DNA from: Prevotella melaninogenica
GTDB taxonomy: Bacteria; Bacteroidota; Bacteroidia; Bacteroidales; Bacteroidaceae
NCBI RefSeq assembly: GCF_018127965.1
Contig: NZ_CP072349.1
Span: forward strand, 267,501-331,500
Reading direction: 5' to 3'
DNA: 64,000 nucleotides
Shown here: positions 55,656-64,000 of the stretch, one piece after another
Layout: every line of letters begins with the position of its first letter
How positions within the stretch are numbered: position 1 is the first letter of the stretch
Translations under genes and position numbers: made by a program
The notes under the pieces: model-generated
Databases searched by the model: none
What the model was told of the DNA's origin: nothing
The model's input: only the letters and a program-made list of their open reading frames with translations

Positions 55656-57719
55656 TTATCCCACTTGACTACCTGGCTTCACCTCACCCATAGTTGTTGT
55701 TACGGAGAGGGAACCATCGAAGTTGACGGCAGAGAGTATCATTCCCTGGCTCTCGATGCCCATCATCTTGCGAGGAGCAAAGTTAGCAACGAAGAGAACG
55801 TCCTTACCAGTGAGCTGCTCTGGCTCGTAGTAGGCTGCAATACCGCTAAGGATAGTGCGCTCAACACCCGAACCATCGTCGATAGTGAACTGCAAGAGCT
55901 TCTTACTCTTCTTCACCTTCTCACACTTGATGATATGTCCTACACGGATATCAAGCTTCTCGAAGTCTTCGAAAGGAATGTCCTTCTTGATAGGTTCAGC
56001 CTTGTAGGAAGCGGCTTCGTTAGCCTTCTTAGTTTCTTCCAACTTACGCAACTGAGCCTCGATAGCCTCATCCTCAATCTTCTCGAAGAGCAACTCAGGC
56101 TCTGCCAACTGCTTACCAGCTGGGAGAAGGTCGGTAGAACCAAGTTCACTCCACTCATACTCCGTCATGTTTATCATCTCACGGAGCTTCTTACTGCTGA
56201 ATGGCAAGAATGGTTCGAAGGCAATACTGAGGTTGGCAACAAGCTGAAGCGAGATGTAGAGAATCGTTTCCACACGCTTAGGATCGGTCTTACAGAGCTT
56301 CCAAGGCTCTGTCTCTGCGATGTATTTGTTACCGATGCGGGCGAGGTTCATAGCCTCCTTCTGTGCCTCACGGAACTTAAAGATATCGAGATAAGCCTCT
56401 ACCTTTGCCTTAACATCCTTGAACTCTTGGATAGTCTGGCGGTCAATCTCTTCCAATTCACCACAAGCAGGAACCACACCATTCCAATACTTCTTAGTCA
56501 ATTGCAGTGCACGGTTAACGAAGTTACCATATACAGCAACGAGTTCAGAGTTGTTACGCTCCTGAAAGTCTTTCCAAGTGAAGTTGTTATCTTTGGTTTC
56601 TGGTGCATTAGCTGTCAGCACATAGCGTAGCACATCCTGCTTTCCTTCAAAATCGCGGAGGTACTCATGGAGCCATACAGCCCAGTTCTTACTTGTAGAA
56701 ATCTTGTCGTCTTCAAGGTTGAGGAACTCATTTGAAGGTACGTTGTCAGGCAAAATATAATCGCCATGTGCCTTTAACATAGTTGGGAAGATGAGACAGT
56801 GGAAAACGATATTGTCCTTTCCAATAAAGTGAACAATACGTGTCTCTGGGTCTTGCCACCACTTCTGCCAGTTGCCGAAGTGCTCTGGATCTTTTTCGCA
56901 AAGCTCCTTAGTGTTTGAAATATAGCCGATAGGCGCATCAAACCATACGTAAAGAACCTTGCCTTCGGCTCCCTCTACTGGTACAGGAATACCCCAATCG
57001 AGGTCGCGAGTCATAGCACGTGGCTGGAGATCCATGTCTAACCAGCTCTTACACTGACCATAAACGTTTGGTCGCCACTCCTTATGATCCTCCAAAATCC
57101 ACTGCTTCAGCCACTCTTGATAGTCATTCAAAGGCAGGTACCAGTTCTTAGTACGCTTGATGACAGGCTGTGAACCAGAGATTGTTGAGTGAGGATTCTT
57201 CAGCTCCATAGGGCTAAGGTCACTACCACACTTCTCACATTGGTCGCCATAAGCATTTGGATTGCCACAGTGAGGACACTCACCCATGATATAACGGTCG
57301 GCAAGGAACTGGTGAGCTTCCTCATCATAGTACTGCTCACTCTCCTTCTCAACGAGCTTACCATCATCATATAGCTTACGGAAGAAGTCTGAAGCAAACT
57401 TGTGGTGAGTCTCACTTGTTGTGCGACTATAGATGTCGAAGGAGATACCAAACTCTTCAAAAGAGTCCTTTATCAACTTATGATAACGGTCACATACGTC
57501 CTGTGGGGTGATACCTTCCTTCTTAGCACGGATGGTGATAGGCACACCATGCTCGTCACTACCACCAATGAAAGCAACTTCACGCTTCTTCAATCGGAGA
57601 TAACGAACGTAGATATCGGCAGGAACATATACACCAGCAAGGTGTCCTATATGTACACCTCCATTAGCATAAGGCAATGCTGCGGTAACAGTGGTGCGCT
57701 TAAATTTCTTTTCTTCCAT
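55656..57719 (-). CDS. metG: Methionyl-tRNA synthetase
   Basis: 687 residues, complete. [20 protein letters not shown] (HIGH at about 21-24), the zinc knuckle [21 protein letters not shown] near residue 145, the KMSKS equivalent DDKISTSKN near 340, and a C-terminal EMAP/Trbp tRNA-binding domain ([20 protein letters not shown]) from about 580. Charges tRNA-Met, including initiator. Single gene between a strong promoter and terminator. Confidence 0.96.
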   Translation of the reverse strand: MEEKKFKRTTVTAALPYANGGVHIGHLAGVYVPADIYVRYLRLKKREVAFIGGSDEHGVPITIRAKKEGITPQDVCDRYHKLIKDSFEEFGISFDIYSRTTSETHHKFASDFFRKLYDDGKLVEKESEQYYDEEAHQFLADRYIMGECPHCGNPNAYGDQCEKCGSDLSPMELKNPHSTISGSQPVIKRTKNWYLPLNDYQEWLKQWILEDHKEWRPNVYGQCKSWLDMDLQPRAMTRDLDWGIPVPVEGAEGKVLYVWFDAPIGYISNTKELCEKDPEHFGNWQKWWQDPETRIVHFIGKDNIVFHCLIFPTMLKAHGDYILPDNVPSNEFLNLEDDKISTSKNWAVWLHEYLRDFEGKQDVLRYVLTANAPETKDNNFTWKDFQERNNSELVAVYGNFVNRALQLTKKYWNGVVPACGELEEIDRQTIQEFKDVKAKVEAYLDIFKFREAQKEAMNLARIGNKYIAETEPWKLCKTDPKRVETILYISLQLVANLSIAFEPFLPFSSKKLREMINMTEYEWSELGSTDLLPAGKQLAEPELLFEKIEDEAIEAQLRKLEETKKANEAASYKAEPIKKDIPFEDFEKLDIRVGHIIKCEKVKKSKKLLQFTIDDGSGVERTILSGIAAYYEPEQLTGKDVLFVANFAPRKMMGIESQGMILSAVNFDGSLSVTTTMGEVKPGSQVG

Positions 57720-57746
57720 ATCTGTTTGATTATTTATTATCTACTG

Positions 57747-57754
57747 CAAAGTTA
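57747..57754 (-). promoter_or_regulatory. -7 box for metG
   Basis: CAAAGTTA on the plus strand is TAACTTTG on the coding strand, 27 bases before the ATG. Confidence 0.55.
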
Positions 57755-57829
57755 CAGTAAATAAGAGAAACGACAAAAGAAATATAGATAAAAGCCTTAA
57801 GAGGGTTATGCAGTTATCATGATTTTGTT

Positions 57830-57837
57830 TACCTTTG
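57830..57837 (+). promoter_or_regulatory. -7 box for kup
   Basis: TACCTTTG, 24 bases before the ATG at 57862. Confidence 0.5.
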
Positions 57838-57861
57838 CATCCGTTTTAAGATATAATAAGA

Positions 57862-59856
57862 ATGACACGGGATAACAATTGTAGTAATTCTGCACGCCAT
57901 AAACTAAGTTTAATGGGCGTTATTGTGACCTTAGGTATTGTTTTCGGAGATATAGGTACATCTCCTTTGTATGTGATGAAGGCTATTGTTAGGGCTGGAA
58001 ACCCTGTTAGTGCTGAATATATCATCGGTGCAGTGTCGTGTATTATATGGACATTAACCCTTCAAACGACTGTTAAGTATGTCTTAATTGCGCTTCGTGC
58101 GGATAATAAAGGAGAGGGTGGAATACTCGCTTTGTATGCTTTAATACGTCGACATAGTCGTAAATGGTTTTATTTCTTAGCGATAATTGGTGCCAGTACG
58201 CTGATAGCTGATGGTGTTATAACGCCTTCTATTACAGTTCTCTCTGCTATAGAGGGATTGAAGGTCTATGAACCAGAGACCCCAGTTGTACCTATTGCCC
58301 TTTGTATTGTTACTGTATTGTTCTTCATTCAGCAATTCGGAACAAATATGATAGGCAAGTTGTTTGGTCCATTAATGCTCTTATGGTTTTCAATGTTGGG
58401 TGTGTTAGGAGCTATGCATATCGGTGATTATATCCCTATTCTGCAAGCTTTCAATCCCTTACATGCCATCCGCTTGCTGACGAGTAATCCAGAGTGGTTC
58501 TTAATCTTGGGTGCAGTGTTCCTCTGTACGACAGGTGCTGAGGCCTTATATTCCGACTTAGGGCATTGTGGAATTAATAACATCCGCACGAGTTGGGCCT
58601 TTGTTAAGGTTATGCTTATCCTCAATTATCTTGGTCAAGGGGCTTGGATAATTGCACATGTTGATAATCTTACCTCTGGGTTGAATCCTTTTTATGCCAT
58701 TATGCCCCACGGCATGCTCATTTTCGGTATCGTTATGGCAACGATAGCAGCAATTATTGCAAGTCAAGCATTGATTAGTGGCTCGTTTACTATTTTCAGT
58801 GAAGCAATGAACTTAAAGTTTTGGCCACGTCAGAAGATTAAGTATCCGACAGATGTTAAGGGACAACTTTATATCCCATTTGTCAATATGTCGCTCTTCA
58901 TTTTATGTGTGATTGTGATACTTTTCTTCCAGAGTTCGGAACGAATGGAGGCTGCTTACGGTCTTTCTATCACGATAACCATGCTCATGACTACCTTCCT
59001 CTTGAGTGCTTATCTTACTATTCGTCGGGTAAATCGTTGGCTCACACTTCTGTTCCTTATCGTCTTTGTCGGTTTGGAAAGTATCTTCTTCGTAGCGAAC
59101 ATGGCAAAGTTTATGAATGGAGGTTGGGTAACCATGCTTCTTGCCAGTGTGATGATAGCTATCATGTACGTGTGGTATAACGCCACAACCATTCGTAATT
59201 CGCAGATACAGATACGTGATGTTCGTGAATCATTCAGTATTATTTCCGATATTAAGAGCGATGAGTCAATCCCTAAGTATGCGACAAATATTGTCTATCT
59301 AACCAAACTTGGGGGTAAATACGACATCGAACAGAAGATTCTCTATTCAATAATCAACAAGCATCCAATGCGTGCTGACCATTATTTCCTGCTGCATATA
59401 GACTATCAAGACAGTCCTTCAACACTGGAATATGACGTTACCACGCTCGTTCCCGATACTCTTTATCGTATCAACCTACGGTTAGGATTCCGCATCCACC
59501 CACTTGTCAATCGTTATTTTAGGCAGATAATCGAGGATATGGTGGCTAAGAATGAATTCTCTCTTGCGTCGTCTTATCCTTCATTGGCTAAGCATAATGT
59601 GATGGGAAACTTCGTGTTTGTGCTTATTAATAGGATTTATTCAACCTTCACTTCTTTCTCTTTCAAGGAGCGACTTATCATGGATGCCTATGAATGGATC
59701 GACCATTTGAAATTGAGTATGACACGTTCTTTAGGTCTGAATACGAGTAACGTCTTGATAGAGAACGTACCACTCACGGTGAAGTCACATGCTAAGAAGG
59801 GTGGAAATGGTATTCCAAGGGTTGAAAGAATTGAGGAAAATGGGACCTTTTATTAA
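57862..59856 (+). CDS. kup: Kup-family potassium uptake protein
   Basis: 664 residues. The N-terminal signature GIVFGDIGTSPLYVMKA is at about 23-39; twelve hydrophobic helices follow (KWFYFLAIIGASTLIADGVI; TMIGKL-type linker; LTLLFLIVFVGLESIFFVAN), and a C-terminal cytoplasmic domain of about 200 residues (ISDIKSDESIPKYATNIVYL). A proton-coupled K+ importer. Divergent from metG with the two promoters back to back. Confidence 0.93.
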   Translation: MTRDNNCSNSARHKLSLMGVIVTLGIVFGDIGTSPLYVMKAIVRAGNPVSAEYIIGAVSCIIWTLTLQTTVKYVLIALRADNKGEGGILALYALIRRHSRKWFYFLAIIGASTLIADGVITPSITVLSAIEGLKVYEPETPVVPIALCIVTVLFFIQQFGTNMIGKLFGPLMLLWFSMLGVLGAMHIGDYIPILQAFNPLHAIRLLTSNPEWFLILGAVFLCTTGAEALYSDLGHCGINNIRTSWAFVKVMLILNYLGQGAWIIAHVDNLTSGLNPFYAIMPHGMLIFGIVMATIAAIIASQALISGSFTIFSEAMNLKFWPRQKIKYPTDVKGQLYIPFVNMSLFILCVIVILFFQSSERMEAAYGLSITITMLMTTFLLSAYLTIRRVNRWLTLLFLIVFVGLESIFFVANMAKFMNGGWVTMLLASVMIAIMYVWYNATTIRNSQIQIRDVRESFSIISDIKSDESIPKYATNIVYLTKLGGKYDIEQKILYSIINKHPMRADHYFLLHIDYQDSPSTLEYDVTTLVPDTLYRINLRLGFRIHPLVNRYFRQIIEDMVAKNEFSLASSYPSLAKHNVMGNFVFVLINRIYSTFTSFSFKERLIMDAYEWIDHLKLSMTRSLGLNTSNVLIENVPLTVKSHAKKGGNGIPRVERIEENGTFY

Positions 59857-59895
59857 ACCCAAATCGCTCATTAGAGGCTAAACATATTTTGTGTC

Positions 59896-59981
59896 TTATT
59901 ATCGGCAGATTGTTTGGCTTTGTAACGTAGGCGTAGCGGGCTACGTCAAGTTACAAAGACGGACAAGATGCCGATAAGAAA
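59896..59981. repeat. Nested long hairpin with a CTTTGTAAC stem
   Basis: Outer arms ATCGGCA / TGCCGAT, inner arms CTTTGTAACGTAG / CTACGTCAAGTTACAAAG around GCGTAGCGGG. It is GC-richer than its AT-rich surroundings and follows the kup stop by about 40 bases. It could end kup, but there is no T-run. Confidence 0.55.
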
Positions 59982-60042
59982 ATAAAAGATGTTAGGAAAC
60001 AATACCATAATAAGAATTATACATATTGTGGTCTAATGACCG

Positions 60043-60245
60043 ATTTGGGTTAAATACGTAGCTTGTTAATAGAATGAGTTTAATCCAAATACATGGTATA
60101 ATTACCCCCAATTAGATTGTTTTAGAACGGCGGATAAACTACATGATAAATATAATTAGGTGCGATGTTTATCTGCCTTCTACAAACAACTTATTCCCTC
60201 ATTAGTTGAGGTTTGTAAATTATTTTCAAACGGTTCAAAACCAAG
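60043..60245 (+). repeat. Dispersed ~600 bp element, copy E (left part only)
   Basis: Matches the left part of copies B and D: TTAAATACGTAGCTTGTTAATAG-type start, then CATGGTATAATTA, AGATAAACTACATGATAAAT-type block and CAAACAACTTATTCC. It stops just before the 22-bp core (at about 60245). The 792-base gap 59857-60648 otherwise holds the hairpin at 59896 and the promoter at 60508. Confidence 0.65.
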
Positions 60246-60507
60246 GTTTTCTATTTTATAAACTTTCAATGTTCTTTTGTGATAACATTTAATATTAAAC
60301 ATTAACTCCTTATGGTGTTAGATCAATGTTATCTGAGACATAATAACCTGTTTTGAACATTACAGTTATGAAGAGCAGGTAATATGAATTTGTGTTTCTT
60401 TAATGATACATAATGATGTTTTGGTTAATTTTTTGTTAATCAATGTTTTTGTGTGTTATAAAATAGGTTTAAATTATATTATTTCTTTTAAAATTAATTT
60501 TTATCTT

Positions 60508-60515
60508 TACCTTTG
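60508..60515 (+). promoter_or_regulatory. -7 box for the small peptide gene
   Basis: TACCTTTG, 133 bases before the ATG at 60649; the long leader is AT-rich with no recognised riboswitch. Confidence 0.5.
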
Positions 60516-60648
60516 CAAGTGTAAATGAGTTGGGGGATATAATGACTCTTGTTGTACAAGATGTCTTTGTGATAGTTGCTTAAGTAAAGATATTAATGCT
60601 TAGTTGTACAATTAAGCTAAAAGTTAAACTTATAATAAAAGTAAATTT

Positions 60649-60861
60649 ATGAATGGTAAAATGAGTGGTAGAGCATACGTCGCTCCTTCTGTAGTTGTAT
60701 GCAATTTGGAAGTAGAGGGCTTGTTGGTAGGAGATTCTGCCAATAAGAGGCGACCACATCCTGGTGGTGAAAGGCCTCAATCTAAAAAAGATTTTTTTTC
60801 CGATGATACTGATTGTTGTACAGATAAAGAGATAGAATCAAATAGCCTTTGGGGTTGCTAA
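60649..60861 (+). CDS. Small conserved-looking peptide, possible precursor
   Basis: 70 residues (MNGKMSGRAYVAPSVVVCNL-EVEGLLVGDS...). Small Bacteroidales proteins with this layout (Y-x-x-P-x-x-x-V, then E-G/x-LL-x-x-S, then a charged, variable tail) are common near secretion or regulatory genes and are of unknown role. The tail is hydrophilic and variable (KRRPHPGGERPQSKKDFF) and contains a CC pair and a final WGC; no helix for membrane anchoring. It has a promoter and a hairpin of its own, so it is likely real. A secreted peptide or RiPP-like precursor is a guess. Confidence 0.55.
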   Translation: MNGKMSGRAYVAPSVVVCNLEVEGLLVGDSANKRRPHPGGERPQSKKDFFSDDTDCCTDKEIESNSLWGC

Positions 60862-60885
60862 ATTAAAGAGCTTTTAAGTTATTTT

Positions 60886-60910
60886 ATGACTGGGGGCTTC
60901 CCTCAGTCAT
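60886..60910 (+). terminator. Hairpin after the small peptide gene
   Basis: ATGACTG / CAGTCAT with GGG/CCC inner pairs, 25 bases after the stop. No T-run; a weak terminator or processing site. The rest of 60911-61211 is AT-rich with nothing recognisable. Confidence 0.45.
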
Positions 60911-61211
60911 ATCACTGATAAAGTAAGAAAATAGAAAGTGCTTAAGTCTTAAGGAGTCTTTTGTATGTTTAAAGATAAATTAATTAAATTATTTCGATAA
61001 TATGTAAACGAAAATGCAGTTCAGTAATATATAATCAGAGGTGCATTAAGAATATAATAATTACATCGAAGATTATAGCTTAAGGTTGTCAGTTTTTAAA
61101 GTCATATTTAACTCTAATATTGATTTTAGCATTTCTTTTTTTACATTGTTTAGAAAAAGTGACTCAATTATAACTCTTTTTCTAAGTTTGTTATTTTGAT
61201 ACTCTCTCTTA

Positions 61212-62930
61212 TCATATATATAAGTGGTTAAAACTCATCTGCTCCTGTGTAATAGGGTGAATAAATTCAAGGTGAGCTGCGTGTAACCAAAGGCGTTCAG
61301 CTCGTTGTCCGTAGAGGTTATCGCCAATGATAGGAGTACCCAATCCGTCTGGATGAGCACAATGAACTCGCAACTGGTGGGTACGCCCTGTCAACGGATA
61401 GAGCGCTATCTTCACAGCTTCCAATGCTTCTTTGCCGTATGTTGTCTTCCCGATAAGACGATATTCTGTGATAGCTGGCTTCCCATTAGTTCTATCAACA
61501 CGCTGCCGAGGACGGTCGTCTGGGTCGGGAGAAAGCGGAAGTTCTATCCGTCCCTCTGCTGGTAAATGTTTTTCGAGGAGAGAGAGAGGAAGTAAGGCAA
61601 CATATTTCTTCTTGACAGTTCGCTCAATAAACTGTGCTTGCAAAGCCTTATGAACTTCAGAAGTACGTGCAACAACGAGCAAACCACTTGTTGCCATGTC
61701 TAATCGATGTACCATGAAGGCATCGCTCTTACCCTTCCATCGTTCGCTTAGAATACTATAAACGGATGGTTGACAGCCTTTTCCTGGAACAGAAAGCATG
61801 CCCGACGGTTTGACAACTACTGCAAGATAATCGTCTTCATAGAGTATTTTTAGCCCTTCAGAAAGTACGGTTTCTGTTTCATTATTTGTCCTATCGCACT
61901 CCTTATAGCCAACGTCTATCCCTTCCAACATCCACTCCAAGATCGGTTTACACTTTCCATTACAAGCAGGATAGTAGTTTCCATGCTGTCTTATCTCGGT
62001 CTTTGGCGATGGTCCCCACCAAAACATTGCCATGCTAATAGGCTTATAACCATGAAGAAAGGCATATTGTAAGAGCTTTGGTTCACAGCATTCACCTGCG
62101 CCAGAAGGCGGAAGTAGCGAAGCTGCGAGACTCTCCTTGGCAGCACGTTCAGCAGTATTCACACTTGTTATATGGGCAGCCTTCGTACGTGCAGGACTAT
62201 TCTTCAGATAATAATCACGGAAGATATCGAGTAAGTTCTTACGTTCTCCGTGTGCATTGAGTAGTGAGAACTGAGAGAAAAGCCAACGTTGAAGACGATC
62301 AGACTTCATTTTCCGCTCCCGTTTCCAAGCTGTTATCTGTTCTTGATAGCTGTTCACAACTGTCTGTGCAGCGGTAATCTGCTCAGCATAAGCCTTTTTC
62401 TTACGTTGCAATTCGGCTTTAAGAAACTGGCTTTGACGTGTCATCTCGTTACGTTCTGCCTCTGAAATAAAAGCCTCCTTACGTCGTTTGTCACGTAAGA
62501 ACTTGGCACCTTGCATCACTTTCCGTGCTTCTTCGATAGCCTTTTCAGCCTCTTGTTGAATCTTCTTTAGGTTTTCCAGTGCCTGTCGATAGGCTGTTGA
62601 GGCTTTTAGTTGGACTATCTTTTGATTCAATTGGGTAATCTCTGCCTCATGAGTCTTGAAGTAACCATCGGGCTGAAGATAGTCGAAAACAGCAGGAACA
62701 AAGTCTTCTCCCTCATCAGCTATTTGTCCAGAGTAGGCTTGCAGATAACCAACCTCTCCGTTTCGCTCAACAATCAGAACGCCATACATCTTTCCTTCGA
62801 TAGGTTCAATAGGGAGATCTGCCTGCAACTGTTTAACCGCTGCACGGCAAAGAGTGTCCGGTTCGTAATCGAAAGGATTATTAAACCGAGCGGGTAGGGG
62901 CTGTTCTGATAGGATAGGATGGAACTTCAT
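61212..62930 (-). CDS. RluA-family pseudouridine synthase with long N-terminal extension
   Basis: 572 residues from the ATG at 62930-62928 (MKFHPILSEQPLPARF). The catalytic domain is the C-terminal ~220 residues with the Asp in MVHRLDMATSGLLVVART, the start YEDDYLAVVVKPSGMLSVPG and RTHQLRVHCAHPDGLG. The N-terminal 330 residues hold a domain with YGVLIVERNGEVGYLQAYSG and a helical, lysine-rich coiled coil at ~105-215; this arrangement is known for a bacterial subgroup. Modifies uridine in rRNA or tRNA; target unknown. An upstream ATG at 62957 is behind the -7 box and is rejected, so the transcript is nearly leaderless. Confidence 0.85.
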   Translation of the reverse strand: MKFHPILSEQPLPARFNNPFDYEPDTLCRAAVKQLQADLPIEPIEGKMYGVLIVERNGEVGYLQAYSGQIADEGEDFVPAVFDYLQPDGYFKTHEAEITQLNQKIVQLKASTAYRQALENLKKIQQEAEKAIEEARKVMQGAKFLRDKRRKEAFISEAERNEMTRQSQFLKAELQRKKKAYAEQITAAQTVVNSYQEQITAWKRERKMKSDRLQRWLFSQFSLLNAHGERKNLLDIFRDYYLKNSPARTKAAHITSVNTAERAAKESLAASLLPPSGAGECCEPKLLQYAFLHGYKPISMAMFWWGPSPKTEIRQHGNYYPACNGKCKPILEWMLEGIDVGYKECDRTNNETETVLSEGLKILYEDDYLAVVVKPSGMLSVPGKGCQPSVYSILSERWKGKSDAFMVHRLDMATSGLLVVARTSEVHKALQAQFIERTVKKKYVALLPLSLLEKHLPAEGRIELPLSPDPDDRPRQRVDRTNGKPAITEYRLIGKTTYGKEALEAVKIALYPLTGRTHQLRVHCAHPDGLGTPIIGDNLYGQRAERLWLHAAHLEFIHPITQEQMSFNHLYI

Positions 62931-62934
62931 GGTG

Positions 62935-62942
62935 CAAAGGTA
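62935..62942 (-). promoter_or_regulatory. -7 box directly before the RluA-type start
   Basis: CAAAGGTA on the plus strand is TACCTTTG on the coding strand, ending only 4 bases before the ATG at 62930. The transcription start would fall at or next to the ATG. Confidence 0.5.
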
Positions 62943-62949
62943 AGGAATA

Positions 62950-63028
62950 GTTGACAAGTAAACAAGTTTACGAGTAGACGAGTTGATTGTTTTGGAGTTG
63001 ACGAGTGGATAAGTTGACGAGTGGACAA
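62950..63028 (+). repeat. 16-bp tandem repeat GTTGACGAGTGG
   Basis: GTTGACAAGTAA, GTTTACGAGTAG, GTTGATTG, GTTGACGAGTGG, GTTGACGAGTGG at 62950, 62966, 62982, 62997 and 63013: about five units of 16 bases between the divergent RluA and patatin genes. Confidence 0.7.
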
Positions 63029-63118
63029 GTTACTTGCTTTTGAGAAGGGTTGAGGCTTGGTAGAGAAATGAAAAGCAACAATAAAAGGAAAAAGCACGCT
63101 TTTCTCTTAGAAAAGCAT

Positions 63119-63126
63119 TACTTTTG
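63119..63126 (+). promoter_or_regulatory. -7 box directly before the patatin start
   Basis: TACTTTTG ends 5 bases before the ATG at 63132, so this transcript too would be almost leaderless. Confidence 0.45.
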
Positions 63127-63131
63127 TCGCT

Positions 63132-64000
63132 ATGAAAAAATACTTACTTGTATTTCTGATGCTGATATGTTGTGGTCTATCTGTGATGGCACAGCAACAG
63201 AACGAAGGTGGAAAGACCCGCCCAAAGGTGGGACTTGTGCTTGGTGGCGGTGGTGCGAAAGGTGCTGCAGCCATAGGAATACTAAAGGAGTTGGAGCGAG
63301 AAAAGATTCCTATTGACTATATTGCAGGAACAAGTATAGGTGCGATTATTGGCGGATTATACGCGCAGGGCTATCGTGCAGATGACCTCGAAAAACTCTT
63401 CCGCTCACAGAATTGGTTGGCACTTTTGGCAGATAGAGACACAACATTGGTTGGAAAGGTCTATAAAGAAGAAGATGGTGTAATCTATGTCTTCGGCTTT
63501 CCTGTGCGTAGAAAGGCTGAGGCTGATAAAAATACAGGGTTTTGGATGTTGCATGGTGACCATGTCTACAATTTCCTCGACTCACTCGTCAGCCGTTCTC
63601 CCGTACAACGTGGAACCGTTAAGCAGGCTATTCCCTTCTCGTGTGTAGCCTTTGACATCCGTCGTCAACAAGAAATAGTCCTTGATACTGGTTCTTTAGC
63701 GCGTAATATGCGTGCCAGTATGGCTATTCCTGGTGCGTTCAAACCAGTGCAGATAGACACGCTGATGCTGGTGGATGGTGGTATGGGCAATAATCTTCCA
63801 GTGGATGTTGTACGAAAGATGGGGGCAGATATCGTTATTGCCATCGACCTTCAGCAGCGCAAACGTGATGACTATCGTTCGCCCTTCAGCTTTCTGAAGG
63901 GACTGGGAGGTATCTTAGATTGGTTGGCAGAACGTCCTGATATAAAGAAATATAATCTCAATCGCACGAAAGCCGACCTTTATATTAATCCCGATTTAGG
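63132..64000 (+). CDS. Patatin-like phospholipase, secreted (3' end beyond window)
   Basis: 289 residues visible; open at the window end. Signal peptide MKKYLLVFLMLICCGLSVMA-QQ. Patatin catalytic features: the oxyanion loop VGLVLGGGGAKGAAAIG, the nucleophile Ser in AGTSIGAIIGGLYA, and Asp in LMLVDGGMGNNLPVDVVRKM. Bacteroidetes homologues are long proteins with a C-terminal outer-membrane beta-barrel (BamA-like); that part lies outside the window. It would cleave lipid ester bonds, at the cell surface or outside the cell. It starts next to a divergent promoter. Confidence 0.85.
   Translation, partial: MKKYLLVFLMLICCGLSVMAQQQNEGGKTRPKVGLVLGGGGAKGAAAIGILKELEREKIPIDYIAGTSIGAIIGGLYAQGYRADDLEKLFRSQNWLALLADRDTTLVGKVYKEEDGVIYVFGFPVRRKAEADKNTGFWMLHGDHVYNFLDSLVSRSPVQRGTVKQAIPFSCVAFDIRRQQEIVLDTGSLARNMRASMAIPGAFKPVQIDTLMLVDGGMGNNLPVDVVRKMGADIVIAIDLQQRKRDDYRSPFSFLKGLGGILDWLAERPDIKKYNLNRTKADLYINPDL

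Noticed and set aside
55632..56630. 332-residue plus-strand reading frame
   Set aside because: It is the antisense shadow of metG; leucine/serine-rich and with no family motifs.

Overview
The window is a stretch of a Bacteroidales chromosome, most likely an oral Prevotella (close to the P. melaninogenica/histicola group, inferred). The signs are: Bacteroidetes-type -7 promoter boxes (TAnnTTTG) in front of many genes, families largely confined to Bacteroidetes (DUF4271, DUF4595, HU-like protein with a C-terminal winged helix, fused SecDF, GT3-like glycogen synthase), short lipoprotein signals ending in SC/GC, and AT-rich intergenic DNA full of small repeats.

Layout. 1-0.7 kb: truncated IS982-type transposase. 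0.95-4 kb: two frameshifted envelope genes and a small secreted protein. 4.1-8.4 kb: glycogen synthase and glycogen phosphorylase, closed by a strong terminator. 8.5-12.7 kb (minus strand): an accessory island reading TssD/Hcp-like tube protein, alpha/beta-hydrolase (lipase-like) putative effector, then four tandem paralogues of a membrane-anchored putative immunity protein in B-A-B-A order. The spacers between them keep copies of the effector gene's 3' end. 12.8-19.2 kb (minus): HU-like regulator, DUF4595 lipoprotein, RhuM-Doc protein, LolC/E-type permease, rbfA, O-methyltransferase, aroQ. 19.2-23.1 kb: xerD and an M16 peptidase. 23.5-24.8 kb: Fic protein with palindromes at its promoter. 26-31.2 kb: housekeeping run metK, DUF4271, hemD, rnpA, yidD, tyrS. 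31.3-36.2 kb: C11 peptidase, FMN alpha-hydroxy-acid oxidase family enzyme, AEC carrier, GH27 alpha-galactosidase, tRNA-Gln. 36.5-39.5 kb: membrane one-component regulator beside a TonB-dependent-receptor-like barrel. 40.2-50.3 kb: hup, rhomboid, EEP hydrolase, secDF, pyridoxal/pyridoxamine kinase, AspT-type transporter, ABC ATPase, lipoprotein. 51-55 kb: HhH/beta-barrel protein and two envelope proteins. 55.6-64 kb: metG, kup, a small peptide gene, a long RluA-type synthase and a patatin-like protein cut by the window end.

The most unusual signal is in the intergenic DNA. Three sequence-unrelated repeat families (TTTTCATGAAAA, CCTTTT...AAAAG and CCGCAC...GTGCGG) occur as 11 arrays. Each array is built of about three to five units spaced 22 bp apart (one unit in two of the arrays is displaced by 1 bp). 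The CCTTTT family forms the core of a larger ~560-620 bp dispersed element whose ends carry CTTCCGTTAAAT in inverted orientation.

Seven genes are broken by one-base steps, nearly all in homopolymers, and they include secDF and xerD, which are rarely lost. In the cases where both frames can be joined the repaired length matches the family, so consensus sequencing error is at least as likely as true decay.
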